Shown here: one piece after another, positions 51,901 through 62,511 of the stretch
Layout of the letters: every line of letters begins with the position of its first letter
Position numbering within the stretch: position 1 is the stretch's first letter
Assembly: GCA_028583415.1 (NCBI GenBank)
Contig: CM053267.1
Span: 30,552,902-30,616,901 of the forward strand
DNA from: Protea cynaroides
Taxonomy: Eukaryota; Streptophyta; Magnoliopsida; Proteales; Proteaceae
Reading direction: 5' to 3'
Length of the DNA: 64,000 nt
The notes under the pieces: model-generated
Database searches by the model: none
What the model was told of the DNA's origin: nothing
The model's input: only the letters and a program-made list of their open reading frames with translations
Made by a program: the position numbers and the translations under genes

Positions 51901-54900
51901 ATTTCTTCTTAATCTCTGAATTGTCTTCACAAGATTTATTAGGCTAGACAGAAATAATATTTATCAGGCAGTGCTTATTTATGATTAATATCATTTAAGT
52001 AAATGATTTCATTTACTTAAGATATTATTCATAAATAAGCAAATACCCCCCCCCCCCACCTCCCCCAATTTGAATCTAATAAAAATAGCCTAAAATTCAA
52101 ATTCCAGAAAGATAAAAAGTCAACCCTCCAGTTCAAGAACAAAAATCGTATTTTTAGGTACGGGGGAGATTTTCAACTTCCAAATGCTAGGCTTTTTTCC
52201 ATATATAAAAATCCCATAAATCTTATTATAGTAAAGCATCACTAAAAACCAAGAGCGCACCAAAATAATCTCTTGCTTTGATGCCCAAAAAATAATTTAC
52301 ATTCAGACGACTTTAAACAGCATTCGCCTACTCTGAACAAGGTTTGATCGGAGTGTAACTCCTTCATTATAACTCGGATTCAAGTAATCTCAGATTTGTT
52401 GGAAAGCTGATTATGCTAGCTTTGCAATGAATTCGAGATTACTTGAATCCGAACTATATTAAAGGAGTTACGCTTCAGTCAAATTTGTTAGAAGTATGCA
52501 AATGTTAGTCATAAATACGTGTTGCCTACTTAACTCTAGACACAATCCCAAGTCTCAACGTACACTAGCAAACTTGGGTCCACACCACATATTATCATTT
52601 TAAATGTTTTTATTTAAACTAATGTGGGAATATGTGTAAAATGGTTAAAATAGGTTACAAAAAAAAAATTCAGATCAAGAAAAACACTTTTGGGTTCTTG
52701 AAACCAAGCTTCAAGATGTTCCGGGAGAAATACCAGGTTTCGACTGAGTTTCGGTTGAAACCATAGTTGTCTAGGCGTCGGCGACGCCTAGGCATCCGGG
52801 CGGTTTGTACAGGCCTGGGCGCCAGGGCGCCTTGTGTACATGAGAAATGCGGTCGCCCAGGCCAGACAGGAACAACATTTATCAGGCAGTACTTATTTAT
52901 GACTAATATCATTTAAGTAAATGTTTCTTTAACTTTATATTTCATTTACTTAAGATATTATTCATAAATAAGCAAATACCCCCCTATTTGAATACAATAA
53001 AAATAGTCTAAAATTCAAATTCCAGAAGAAAAAAAAGTGAACCCCCCTGTTCAAGAACAAAAACCATATTTTTGGGTGCGAGGGCGATTTTCAACTTTTA
53101 AATGCTAGGCTTTTTTCTAAATATAAAAATTCTATAAATCTTATTATAATAAATCATCACTAAAAACCAAGAGTGCGCCAAAATAATCTTTTGCTTTGAT
53201 GCCCAAAAAATAATTTACATTCAGAAGACTTTAAACAGCATTCCCGTATTCCGAACAAGGTTTGACCGGAGTGTAACTCCTTCATTATAATTTGGATTCA
53301 AGCAATCTCGGATTTGTTGGAAAGCTGATTATGCTAGCTTTGCAACGAATTCGAGATTGCTTGAATCCGAACTATATTAAAGGAGTTACGCTCCGATCAA
53401 ATTCGTTAAAAGTAAGCAAATGTTAGTCATAAATAATTGTTTACTTAACTCTACACACAATCCCAGGTCTTAGTGTACATTAGTAAACTTGGGTCCACAC
53501 CACATATTAATTAAGTTATGTCTTAAATGTTGATTATTTATGTAGAATGTTGCATATATATAAACATTAATATTTTATAAATAAAAAAATGCACTGGGAA
53601 CGCCTTGGTCGCCTAGGCAACGCCTAGGCGCCCAGGATGGCCCCAAACGCCTTGGATCGCCTTGTCGCCTTGACAACTATGGTTGAAACCCGAGATATCT
53701 CGGTTTTAAGGCTGACCAAAACCGGCCTCGAAACCGGCACCTTTAACCTTGGGTACAAGCTTAGTTTTAGAGGAATAGACGCACAAGCACTTATTTTGGC
53801 ATCATAGAGGTAAGTAACATTATAGTCTTTCTCTTTGCAGTCTTATTTCTTACATGTATGCTAGGATGTTCTAAGTTCTAACTTCTTACTTTATTGATTT
53901 GTGACTTTTTGTTTATTATAAATATGTTTTTTTATGTCCTATATTTTATTCATTATTTGTTGCCTTGTTGGTTTTCTAATATTAATTAAGTTATATCTTA
54001 AATGTTGATTATTTATGTAGAATACTGCATATATATAAATATTAATATAGCATTAATATTTTAGAAATAAAAAAAATACACTGGGAGTGCCTTGGTCGCC
54101 TAGGCGGGCGCCTAGGTTCCAGGCGCTCAAGATGGCCCCGAACACCTTGGATCGCCTTGTCGCCTTGATAACTATGCAGTTCGCAAGGACCAGAAGAGAC
54201 AATGAAGATGAACCATTCTCATGACAACACCAACTAAGCCAAAAATGAAAAATGTCTAATTTTGGTTAAGGTTACAGTCCACATACTAAGAAATCACTTA
54301 TCTGCAAGTCTCCATAACTTTTGCCTCATGTAAATGCCACACATTTTCACTTTTGCAAATGGGAATATTCTACAAAACCCACATTATTGGTTTACTCGCT
54401 TGCACAACGGATGGGCCTTGAGAGCAAATTGTTTTCAACCATTGTGTTCATAGTCCATCCTTACAGATGAATGTTGCAGGTTTATTGAGTTGAGTGTTGG
54501 TGGCCAACCATCAGTAACCCGACACGGTGTCCTATTTAAGCTATTATTTAGGATTAAGAGCATCATCTCCTATGAAATTTGAATACATAAGAATGTGAAG
54601 AGTTGGTGTTTGAGTGACAACGAGGAGAAATACAAACCCTTGACGGCCAAGTAAGGATGATGAAACTGAGCAAGTCAACGGCCCAGAGTTGCTGAAATGC
54701 TTGAAGGTCAGAAGCAACAACTTACAGAGAAGTAGAATTCTCTTTTTGTTCATTATGGATAGAATTCTGTGGCACATAAGTATTCAACTTTCCAGTCGAG
54801 TAGTTTAATTTTCCTGCTTGTAGCATATGTTTGTGATTTGTATATACATTGAAAATTTTAAGTTCGATCACTACTCATGCCTTTTTCTCAATCCATTGTC

Positions 54901-55380
54901 CAGAATATCATAAAATTAATCATAGGCAAGAGGGCAACACCCTCCTCATAAATGGAAACACCAAATTACTTGCGCTGCTTATTCAAATAACAACAGTATA
55001 TTATTCTTAATAATTATATTAAGCATAACCTCAAATTCAATATTTAATATAAATAACCCAACAATGAACAAATAATTCAGGAAATCGTTATAATGCATAG
55101 GATCAAAAATGGAGATGAGAATTAAGTACCCGCTAATGAGAAAGAAGAGCACCCCAGCTAAAAGCACGAGTAAAAGAACATGAATGATCATGGTGGAATC
55201 ACTGGAAGAAAAGGATAAACCTAACATGGCAGCAAGGCAAACTCCAAGCGTCAGAAACGTGATTTTGAGTAGAGCCCAAGTTTGACCATTAACGCCAGGA
55301 GCCAAAGCTCCAAGCAGAACTGCTTCAGCAGATGATACATCTTCTCTCTGGGTCTGGGATTTGTCCATTTCCGTTCCCAA
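48873..55380 (-). CDS. small two-helix membrane protein, Pkr1-like
   Basis: Exon 1 is 55380-55130 and exon 2 is 48972-48873; the 6,157-bp intron has GT/AG borders and phase 2 joining gives Gly-84. The product is 116 aa: a short charged N-terminus, 'SSAEAVLLGALAPGVNG', helix 1 about residues 35-57, 'SSSDST', helix 2 about 64-87, then a polar tail 'ETGLVTIEQQLQEMG...' ending KKRS. The layout and the APG...T motif resemble the ER protein Pkr1, a V-ATPase assembly factor in yeast, and small plant homologues of this type. The function is therefore an inference; gene structure is much surer. Exon 1 reads on into the intron for 49 codons, so an unspliced reading would give a false 133-aa protein. 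Confidence 0.8.
48973..49738. other. Pkr1-like intron, 3' part
   Basis: No coding sequence or recognised repeat. Confidence 0.5.
49739..50326. mobile_element. hAT-C element, degenerate
   Basis: The left end CATAGTTGTCAAGGC (49739 on) and right end CGCCTTGACAACTAC (50311-50325) are inverted repeats of the family at 51734-54176. Flanks GCCTGAAT and CCTTGAA are only roughly alike. Inside lies a block with its own inverted ends (see 49927-50110). Confidence 0.7.
49927..50110. repeat. insert with inverted ends TTTTCGTATACGGC, between direct repeats
   Basis: GAAAACCGTC..ATTAAACAAGG-type sequence occurs on both sides (about 49925-49954 and 50084-50112). Between them, TTTTCGTATACGGC and GCCGTGTACGAAAA form inverted ends. 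The unusually long direct repeat (about 28 bp) suggests a tandem duplication linked to the insertion. Confidence 0.6.
50327..51725. other. Pkr1-like intron, middle
   Basis: No gene. ATGCTTTACCCATCCATGA-like and GACCAATCA..A.TTTAACA words repeat near 51195-51330, a small local duplication. Confidence 0.5.
52341..52484. repeat. long hairpin in outer hAT-C
   Basis: The left arm at 52341-52391 (AGTGTAACTCCTTCATTATA, then CTCGGATTCAAGTAATCTC) pairs with the right arm at 52435-52484 (GAGATTACTTGAATCCGAAC, then TATATTAAAGGAGTTACGCT). The loop is about 43 nt. The size is compatible with a small-RNA precursor. Confidence 0.85.
52762..53681. mobile_element. hAT-C element, inner copy, 920 bp
   Basis: Ends CATAGTTGTCTAGGCG and CGCCTTGACAACTATG with an exact 8-bp duplication GTTGAAAC (52754-52761 and 53682-53689). 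It is colinear with the outer copy, including both hairpins (about 52880-52975 and 53259-53400) and the 3' stretch TTGATTATTTATGTAGAAT. It is a complete, non-autonomous copy inside its own relative. Confidence 0.92.
53259..53400. repeat. long hairpin in inner hAT-C
   Basis: Same fold as 52341-52484. Where the outer pair is CAAGTAATCTC/GAGATTACTTG, this copy has CAAGCAATCTC/GAGATTGCTTG, a T-A to C-G change on both arms. Another change (CGG to TGG) leaves a G-T pair. Confidence 0.85.
54185..55129. other. Pkr1-like intron, 5' part
   Basis: No coding sequence supported; ORF 54544-54777 is chance. Confidence 0.5.
55130..55380 (-). CDS. Pkr1-like exon 1
   Basis: 251 nt from ATG at 55380 to the donor GTACTT (55129 down). 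83 codons plus two bases (GG). A second Met at residue 5 is the only near alternative start. Confidence 0.85.
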
Positions 55381-55876
55381 TGAAGAGCTGGATACTGCTA
55401 CGTTACGACCTCGTATCAGGAATCAAGATTCAAAACAGAGAGACAGAGAGATCCTTCGATTCAATGTTGGTCCTTGGTCGTTTGGAGGGTTAGGGTTTAC
55501 TTCTGATCGAAGAAAATGAAAGGTAATAAGAAAGGTCAAAGTTTGAGTCTTTGAGAGACCGACCCGGATTGTCTAGAGATTTAACCGATCCCGAGCCGGA
55601 TCGTGAGAGCGCAAACTTTGGATTGATCCCCCGATCCCAGAACGTTGGATTGTTGTACATGAGGCATAAATTACTGAGCTTACAAATTACAAAATTAAAA
55701 AATTACAAAAAAAATGGAGGGAAATTTTTATAAGCCGCCTATACTTACCCTATATTTATCTATCTGAATTTTCTTACAATACTCTTTTTTCTATTATCCC
55801 TAAAAAAGCAAATTCTCACCTCTTTTTACTTCTTCATTTAGGGTACTCATTTTATTTTTAATAGTTAGTGAGAAGA
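55381..55876. other. upstream region of the Pkr1-like gene
   Basis: Probable 5' UTR and promoter of the minus-strand gene. CTCTCTCTGTTTTG-type leader on the minus strand near 55450; no firm TATA box assigned. Confidence 0.4.
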
Positions 55877-56037
55877 AGAGGACAAACCTTGGTGTGACGA
55901 TAAGGTTATCATATTATAATTTGATGATCACAAGTTTGAAATACAGAAACAACTTCTCTGCGTTGTTGAAGGAAAGACTGCATATAGTCTGCTCTTCCCC
56001 AACCCTGTAAGAACCTTGTGCATTGGAACACCTTTTT
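55877..56037 (+). mobile_element. Au-type SINE, copy D
   Basis: AACCTTGGTGTGACGATAAG ... CTTCCCCAACCCTGTAAG ... TTGTGCATTGGAACACCTT. The flanks TAGTTAGTGAGAAGAA and TAGTAAGTGAAAATAA look like a decayed target duplication. Confidence 0.75.
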
Positions 56038-56889
56038 TAGTAAGTGAAAATAAATATAAAAAAAATCATCTCTCTCTCTCTCTCAGAATGATGGACTATT
56101 TCTCCTTGAATGGATGGCAATTTAATGAAATTTAACTCAAAAGTTTAGATTATATGGATTGAGTTGCAATGTTGTATTATTGAATTTCTCTCTTTTTCTT
56201 TGTTAGTTTTCTTTGTTAGTTTGGATCATATCATTGTTGCTGATATGTCGCAGAGTGGAACCTTTAGGAGGCTCTTTTGGTTGCAAGAGAAATAAAGAAA
56301 AGAGAAATGAAAATTTTTCAAATGCTACAATCATTACTAACATGATTATATCAGTAACTTCAAATTATTTCATTTTTAATTATTAATTTTACATCTAAAT
56401 TGCTTGGTTTAAAAAAATTACATTTGAAAAGTATAATTATTAAGGGAGAAGATTTCCAACACTGAATTTTCAAGACACCAATCAAGGAACAGGAATTGAT
56501 TTATCAATAAAGAACCCACACGAGCTAAGAAGAGAAAGAATATAAGAGAAAGTATGAGGGATGTAAGAAGAGGTCGGAGAGCATCGCCACTTTAAAGATG
56601 TGAGAAAATTTTCTTAACTACTAAATACGGTAAAAAAAAATTTCAATTAAATAACGATTACAAAACTCTCCTCTTTTTTTTTCTATACTCAAATTCCAAA
56701 AGTACCCCTAGAAACAATCATCCATAATTAAACAGTCCAATTTTTTTTTAAACCAATCACTTTCCTTTCTTGCCCTTATATTTGAATACCTCCCCCCATG
56801 CGATTTGGATAAAAATCCTCTCCATCTGTCCAGCTGAACATCGGGAATCGTGCTAGGATACATGGAGAGAATCGTGCATTCATCTGCGT
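56038..56889. other. intergenic sequence
   Basis: CT microsatellite near 56070-56084; otherwise AT-rich with nothing recognised. Confidence 0.45.
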
Positions 56890-57283
56890 GTAAAAATATC
56901 ACCTTAACCCTATATAAAGCCTGTATCCAGATCATAGTTAGTTAAAACGGGAACGACAAAAAAACAAAACGGAACGGTACGGGTTTTAAATGGCAAAAAA
57001 AAAAAAAAAAGCGGACGGAAAGGACGGTGGGTTTTAAACGGATCAAAACTAATACGGTGCGGCAAAAGCGACAATATATTCGGAAAAGGTTACAAAAAAA
57101 AAAAGAGGTTAAAAGGGGTTGCCTATTTTTATATTTCAGCCGTTTTATCGATAAAAACGGATGGGTTAAAAGTGTCAAAAGAAGGGTTCCTGTTTCTTTT
57201 TTCCGTTTTTTAGTATGGAACGTGTTTAAGGTGTATGTAAAAAATATCACCTTAACCCTATATAAGCCAGTATCCAGATTCAG
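56890..57283. repeat. direct repeat of about 47 bp flanking an ACGG-rich insert
   Basis: AAATATCACCTTAACCCTAT followed by ATA.AGCC.GTATCCAGAT occurs at about 56894-56937 and 57240-57280. The insert between runs from CATAGTTAGTTAAAACGG to CCGTTTTTTAGTATGG, weakly inverted, and is rich in AAACGG words. Confidence 0.6.
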
Positions 57284-58036
57284 CCTCAATAAGTGACATT
57301 TAATTAGTAGCCAAATCTTACCTAAGTTCATCTAACCTTTCCAATCTTAGGTGTCGACTTTCAATCTAAATGGAAGAATCTATGCCTCATGGTAAAGGTT
57401 GGAAAATTGAAACAAAACCAATTTTTATATTGTTGGGAAAAAAAACAGAAAAAGAAGTTCCTATGCCATGTTACAATCCTAAAATTTGACATGTTACCAA
57501 TCTAGATATCGCTTCATACAATCATACATCCAATAGTTGCAATTGGCCACAACAGCCTCCTTGTAGTCAAAATGAAGCCTGACAAGGATCCTAACAAGAC
57601 AGTCAAAAACTTAAAATATAATAGTAGTGAGACAATAATGTTTAAAATTGGAAGGGAAAATCTGTTGAACGAAATGGATTTGAGTCAATATTGGCTCTCT
57701 TTAAATATCCAGGCATCCAGCTACTTTCAATGGCTTTCTGAGTTAGAGATCCAAAAACTTCTTGACTCGGTTATTTATGTATATGATAAAGGAACAAGAC
57801 TAAGAGGATTTCGTTCACCCAACCCCCACCCTCCCAAAAACAGACAATGAAAAAAAATTCTTCTTACCTTTTGTCAATGCATAAGGTCAGCCATCCATCG
57901 TGGTTGTTTGAACATTTCATGACTTGCATTTCATTTACAATGCTTTACAAGATGGACAAGGACGCAAGAAAAGCTTCCAGTTTCTTTTGCACTGCATCAA
58001 AAGATCAATTATAGCCTGAAGGCTCAAATGGGAACT
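57284..58036 (-). other. downstream region of the SMG7-like gene
   Basis: Contains the likely 3' UTR just below 58037. No canonical AATAAA is seen close to the stop on the minus strand; GTAAATGAAATG near 57935 is the nearest A-rich candidate. Confidence 0.4.
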
Positions 58037-60137
58037 TCAGTTGGGGCTTCCTTTCATGTGCCACTCTCTCTCTTTAAGATATTGAAGCAGCAGCCGCGGC
58101 TCAGATCGTAGGTCCACAGCAGTATCATATCCATATGGAACTGGTCTTTGGTAGCCATGAGAAAGTTTGTCTCTCACTTGTTCTTCACCGCCGTGTACTG
58201 GAGACAATCCTGGATACAATGGCGAACCCCCCAAGTATTTCCCGGAACTAGCAGCCACTGGGCTTCTCCATTGATCATAGTGTCCTAACTTGGAAATATC
58301 ATGGTCATGAAAATTTCCAAGAGAAGTAGGTGTATAATAATGATTTGGCCCAATATTGTCACTGTTGCGATCAAAATTAATGTTGCCTCTGTACTGATGA
58401 AGTTGCAAAGTAGAATCCATTCTGCTTGCAACTGGTATATATCCGTATGTGTGGTCAGCAACACCCACACCAAGACCCATAATAGATGGACCCTGAATTC
58501 CAGCCCAATTAGAGTGGCTATTTACTTGTGCACTGAGAAAATTTGGCACTTTCATGTTCCCGGAGTCATTAAATTCAGCATAGTTAGTAGAATCATCGTG
58601 AAACCAGGTGGCATCATCTGGTAAAAGTGGTGCAGAAGGCAAGGGAGCTGAATAAGGAAATAGAGAGTAACAAGTAGTTGCAGAAGCATACCCAGGAGCA
58701 ATGCCAAAATCCCCTTCGGAAATGTGAGCATACATATTTTTAGACACTGAAGTGGGAGAAGTTGCTCGTATATCTTGCTGAGTTATTGCAGTCCCACTGA
58801 TGGAAAGATGGGTCAAGCGTGCAGAAGCAACATCATCACTGCACCCTAAGCCATAAATACCCATATCATTTGTTCCTTTCTTTTCTGCAATGCCTAAATT
58901 TTCTCTGTCAAGGACCCATGCACTGAGGGAAGGAGGCCCAGCAGCTATGCAGGTTTCCGAAAATGTACACTTAAATGAATCCTCTATAAGAGTCTCCTTT
59001 TGCCCATATGTCATGTTGCAGCTTGAACTAACAATATTTGGTAGGGAACTGGACACTTCACTGCCATAATGGTTTTGTGCAGATGATAAGCCCCGACGCA
59101 AGCATTGAACAGATGGTACAGTGTCACAGCTTCTAGCCCCAAGAAAGTTGAGTGGAACTGAATTATATCTTTTGATGGGCTTGAATAGAATAACTTCTTC
59201 GTCTTCCACAGGAGTATTTCCATGCACATCAAGGTTACTTCCATCACCCTCACTATTCTGCACTGCAGTTTCATTAGTGGCTCTGTGAAGAGGTGTACCA
59301 TGCTTAAGCTCTAGATGCTGCTGTGGCTGCTGCAACTCTTTTACATTGGGATCAGACCTCGGCTCAACTCCTGATGATTGTCTCATCCCTGGGAGTTTCT
59401 CTGACTCCGTTGTACAGAATCTTCTTCCTTCTTCCTCATAAAATATCCACTTCTGAGAGCCACTTGATCTGTTTGTAAGCTTCATAGCAGCAAGACATAT
59501 TCGATGAATACGAATTTGACATTCGTGCCCATCATCATCAAAATTGTGTCTTTCTTTAGTTGAAAATTTTAATGCTGTATGGGCATGGTCTATGGGTGCA
59601 AAACCCTGTAATTCATGATCTTCCCACAGGGCAATAGAAACTAGAGACTCATTTTCAACTCCTTCATGATCAAACTTGTTCAGGGTGTCTACAAAAGCAC
59701 TAAAAAAGTACATTATTGCATTTGCATACTTTTCACCAGCCTCATACATTTCCACCATGCCCACCATGTTCGGCAACCACTCCACAAATACTAATAAAGC
59801 TGGCAGAAGAGGACTACAACTAGCATAATTAGTCATTATACACCTATTCGCAATACGACCCATGCATATGAATGTAGAAACCATTGCCAGTTGCAACAAG
59901 ACATGCCGTTGAATATCGTCCACATGTTTTAGCATCTGCGGTATTGGGCTTTCACTTAGGGTATGGATGGTGAAGATGAGTATAGACACAAGTTGTAGTG
60001 CTCGGAAAGGACCTGTCCTAGATGCATCCATATGCTGGTAGGACTCCAATGCAGTAGTTAACCTCAAGTCATTGAGTGACAACAAAATATCCAGTTCCCT
60101 TATGGTAGAGCCAAAAGTGCAAGAAAATTCCTCCAGA
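58037..60137 (-). CDS. SMG7L: SMG7/SMG7L-like (EST1 family), last coding exon
   Basis: A 2,101-nt exon follows the acceptor GTACAG (60143-60138), stays open for 699 residues and ends TGA at 58037. Its N-terminal part has the plant SMG7/SMG7L features after the TPR/14-3-3-like domain: 'LQLVSILIFTIH', 'DIQRHVLLQLAM', 'LLPALLVFVEWLPNM', 'ALWEDHELQGFAPIDHAH' and a 'QKWIFYEEEGRRF' stretch. The rest is long, Ser/Asn/Pro-rich and poorly conserved, as usual. SMG7 proteins bind phosphorylated UPF1 in nonsense-mediated decay and in Arabidopsis act in meiotic exit; SMG7L is a paralogue of less clear role. The 'QKWIFY' segment makes me favour SMG7L. The N-terminal 14-3-3/TPR exons must lie right of 64000. 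The ATG just upstream is intronic, not a real start. Confidence 0.8.
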
Positions 60138-60215
60138 CTGTACATCAAGAATATATGGAAGAAAAATTAGAACTCAAATAGACATACATTAACATGGATG
60201 AAATATCCCTCTTAT

Positions 60216-60351
60216 GCACCCAGGCGACCTTGTGACGCCTTGGAAAATGGGCGCCTTGGTTGCCTAGGTGGGCACCTTGATTGCCTTGGTCGCCTAGGCG
60301 GCCCATCAGGCCTCCAACGCCTTGGTTCGCATTGGCGCCTTGACAACTATG
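60216..60351. mobile_element. hAT-C terminal fragment
   Basis: GGCGCCTTGGTTGCCTAGG ... TTGGCGCCTTGACAACTATG matches the right end of the family at 54080-54176. It has one end only and lies about 80 bp upstream of the SMG7-like exon, in its intron. Confidence 0.75.
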
Positions 60352-60469
60352 AGTTCCATATGTCAACATGACAAGGAATCATAGATAAACAAATAAAAGA
60401 TTAGATGAGACAATAATAAGAGACTCCAAGACTTCATCAGCCAGATAGTGAGCTGGATGGCACTAATCT

Positions 60470-60560
60470 GGGGAGAGGTTTACGTACATAGCCTTACTCC
60501 CACTTCGCGGAGGGGCTGTTTCCAAATTCAAACCCATGACCACTAGGTCACAATTGAGCA
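60470..60560 (-). mobile_element. Au-type SINE, copy E, partial
   Basis: The minus strand has TGGTCATGGGTTTGAATTTG (B-box region), CAGCCCCTCCGCGAAGTGGG and AAGGCTATGTACGTAAACC. Both ends are degraded and no flanking duplication is seen. Confidence 0.65.
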
Positions 60561-61540
60561 ACCTGAAAATAAAATTTTAAGGAATATTGCTTGTACGTAG
60601 GCACATGCTCATGTGTTGCTAAAAATATAATTTTTAAGTGATTACTGAAAAACCTGAATATATTCCTTAATGTGATTCCAATGAAATTACTGATTGCTCC
60701 AAAGACCACAGCATGACCAAATTCATATTTTCACTCAGGCATGGTGCTAACTATGTTGTGTAGGTGTCCATTTCTGGCCAGCTAGAGAAACTATGTTGTT
60801 AAAAAAAAAGAAGGTTTCCATTCATGGATTGTATCTTTGTTCTTGCATCAATAAACAAATGTATCGTTACTTGATACATTTGATATAACTCCCCTGCCCA
60901 AAACCAAAAAATTTAAGGGCTATGATATAACTCTCCTCTGTCCTCCACTAGGTAGCAAAATGGGATAGTCATTTTCCTTTTAGTTTTTTATGGATCTTAA
61001 CTGGGACCTAAGGGCACCGGTTAAATGTATTTAGAACATCCATATGGATGTCATATTTTGAGTAAACTTTAATGCCTTCACTTTAATGCCTTTTATTGAA
61101 GATTGCTTTTCAATTTTAGACTCAAAATTGGTTGTATTTTTTTGGATAGGTAGGCCCCAAGGAGTTGAAATCATGTCAAAATTGGTTATATTGAATCAAA
61201 GTGAAGGCACATATTTTTCTGCAATGTTTCGATCAGGTTTCGGCCAAACTTTTACTTTAGTGCTCCTCTATTATACAATATTGGTCTTTTTAATAATCTG
61301 GCTTTTCTCTAATTCGAGTATATAGTATTGTTACTTGGGATATGCTCATTAGTCATTTGATTTTCCCATTTAGTTGTATTACTTCATGCTAGAAAAAAGG
61401 ATGCATGAAACTCACATTAGAAAGAAAGGTGCAGCTGTTGTCTCTTTCGACAGCCCCCCCCAAATTGTTTGAGTTCTTTTCCATGCATGTAGTGGCCAGG
61501 TTTTTTTTATTTTATTTTTGTTAATTTTGATTGGTGTCAT
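60561..61540. other. probable intron of the SMG7-like gene
   Basis: No coding exon of the family found on the minus strand. Nothing delimited. Confidence 0.45.
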
Positions 61541-62170
61541 AGATTAAAATCTCGACGAGATCTTGAATTTCTCGAACTTCTTGACTTGGCCAAGACGAGA
61601 CTGGGTTCAAGATGAGATCTCGAGATTCTCAACCAATTCTCGTTTAGTCTTGACTAGTTCTCGACTAGTTTCGATATTTTCGACTATTTTTCAACCATTT
61701 TTCGACATTTTTGTCTAATTCTCGACCAGTTCTTGAGTAGTCTCAACGTAATGTATGAATTATGATTGTATGGTCTACTTGACTACTTTGGGTTTTTTTT
61801 ACTATCTCCTAAAATATAATTTTTACTGGTTCATTTGATCTTCTTTGATCTTCTACGAGTGTAACATTATGTAGAATAGCCAATATTACCCTAAGTTTAC
61901 ACCTAAACTTCAGACCGACACTGCCAAACATAGATGTAAACCCAAACAACCACAATGTATGATTAGCTTTTCGATTTTATGGTTTAAATGTGTTTATATA
62001 AGTTAAAATAGTGTTTCCCTGGCGTGTCAAGCCTTAAAATGATCATTTAAGGCTCGAAACACTCATTTCTAGCTTTCACGTCTTTTTAGCAAGTTCTCAA
62101 CGAGATCTCGGAAATCTTGGTCTGGCTCAAGGTTGAGACAACCTCAAGACTCGAGATTTTCATCCTTGAT
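61541..62170. mobile_element. CTCGAGATTTT-ended repeat
   Basis: Rich in TCTCGAC words. AAAATCTCGACGAG on the left is echoed inverted on the right by CTCGAGATTTTCATC. TTGATTGGTGT (left) and TTGATTAGTGT (right) could be a decayed 10-11 bp target duplication, with similar GTAGTGGCC.GG sequence further out on both sides. Class unsure, possibly Mutator-like. Confidence 0.5.
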
Positions 62171-62511
62171 TAGTGTAGTGGCCTGGTCTATTTACTTTTA
62201 ATTAATTTTCTAGAAAGTCATCTGTGTCTCTTTTAGAGCTTTTGTATATGGGTCGCTGTTTTGCACTTTACATTCAATACTTGGGTTTAACAAGCCAATT
62301 GTTTGATGAGGTCTCTTGTCAACAGAATCCTACTTATGTTTTTCCATGAGGATCAGGGGTGCTGTTGCTTTAGGCTGTGTACATTACTTGCAAAAAAATG
62401 AAAATCGAAGAAAGCACTCAAATGAAAGAGCATGCTTTGTATTCAACATGGGTTTTTCTCTTCAGGGAACCACCAATGAGTGGAGTTCATGAATTAGGCT
62501 GGACATTTGTT

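Larger units (their letters stand above)
51734..54176. mobile_element. hAT-C element, outer copy, interrupted by a relative
   Basis: Ends CATAGTTGTCAAGGC and CGCCTTGATAACTATG, with an exact 8-bp duplication CAGTTCGC (51726-51733 and 54177-54184). It is about 1.5 kb without the nested copy. It contains no transposase frame. Two long internal hairpins lie at 51973-52040 and 52341-52484. The end regions are rich in GCCTAGGCG words. It lies in the intron of the Pkr1-like gene. Confidence 0.9.

Noticed and set aside
54979..55129. C-terminal part of the 133-aa ORF after the Pkr1-like exon
   Set aside because: It is intron readthrough after a good donor; the family C-terminus is found at 48873-48972.
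57027..57331. Overlapping ORFs on both strands
   Set aside because: Products of the ACGG-rich repeat with poly-A/T tracts, no family resemblance.
60138..60148. ATG codons just upstream of the SMG7-like exon
   Set aside because: They sit in the intron before an AG acceptor; family homology starts after the AG.
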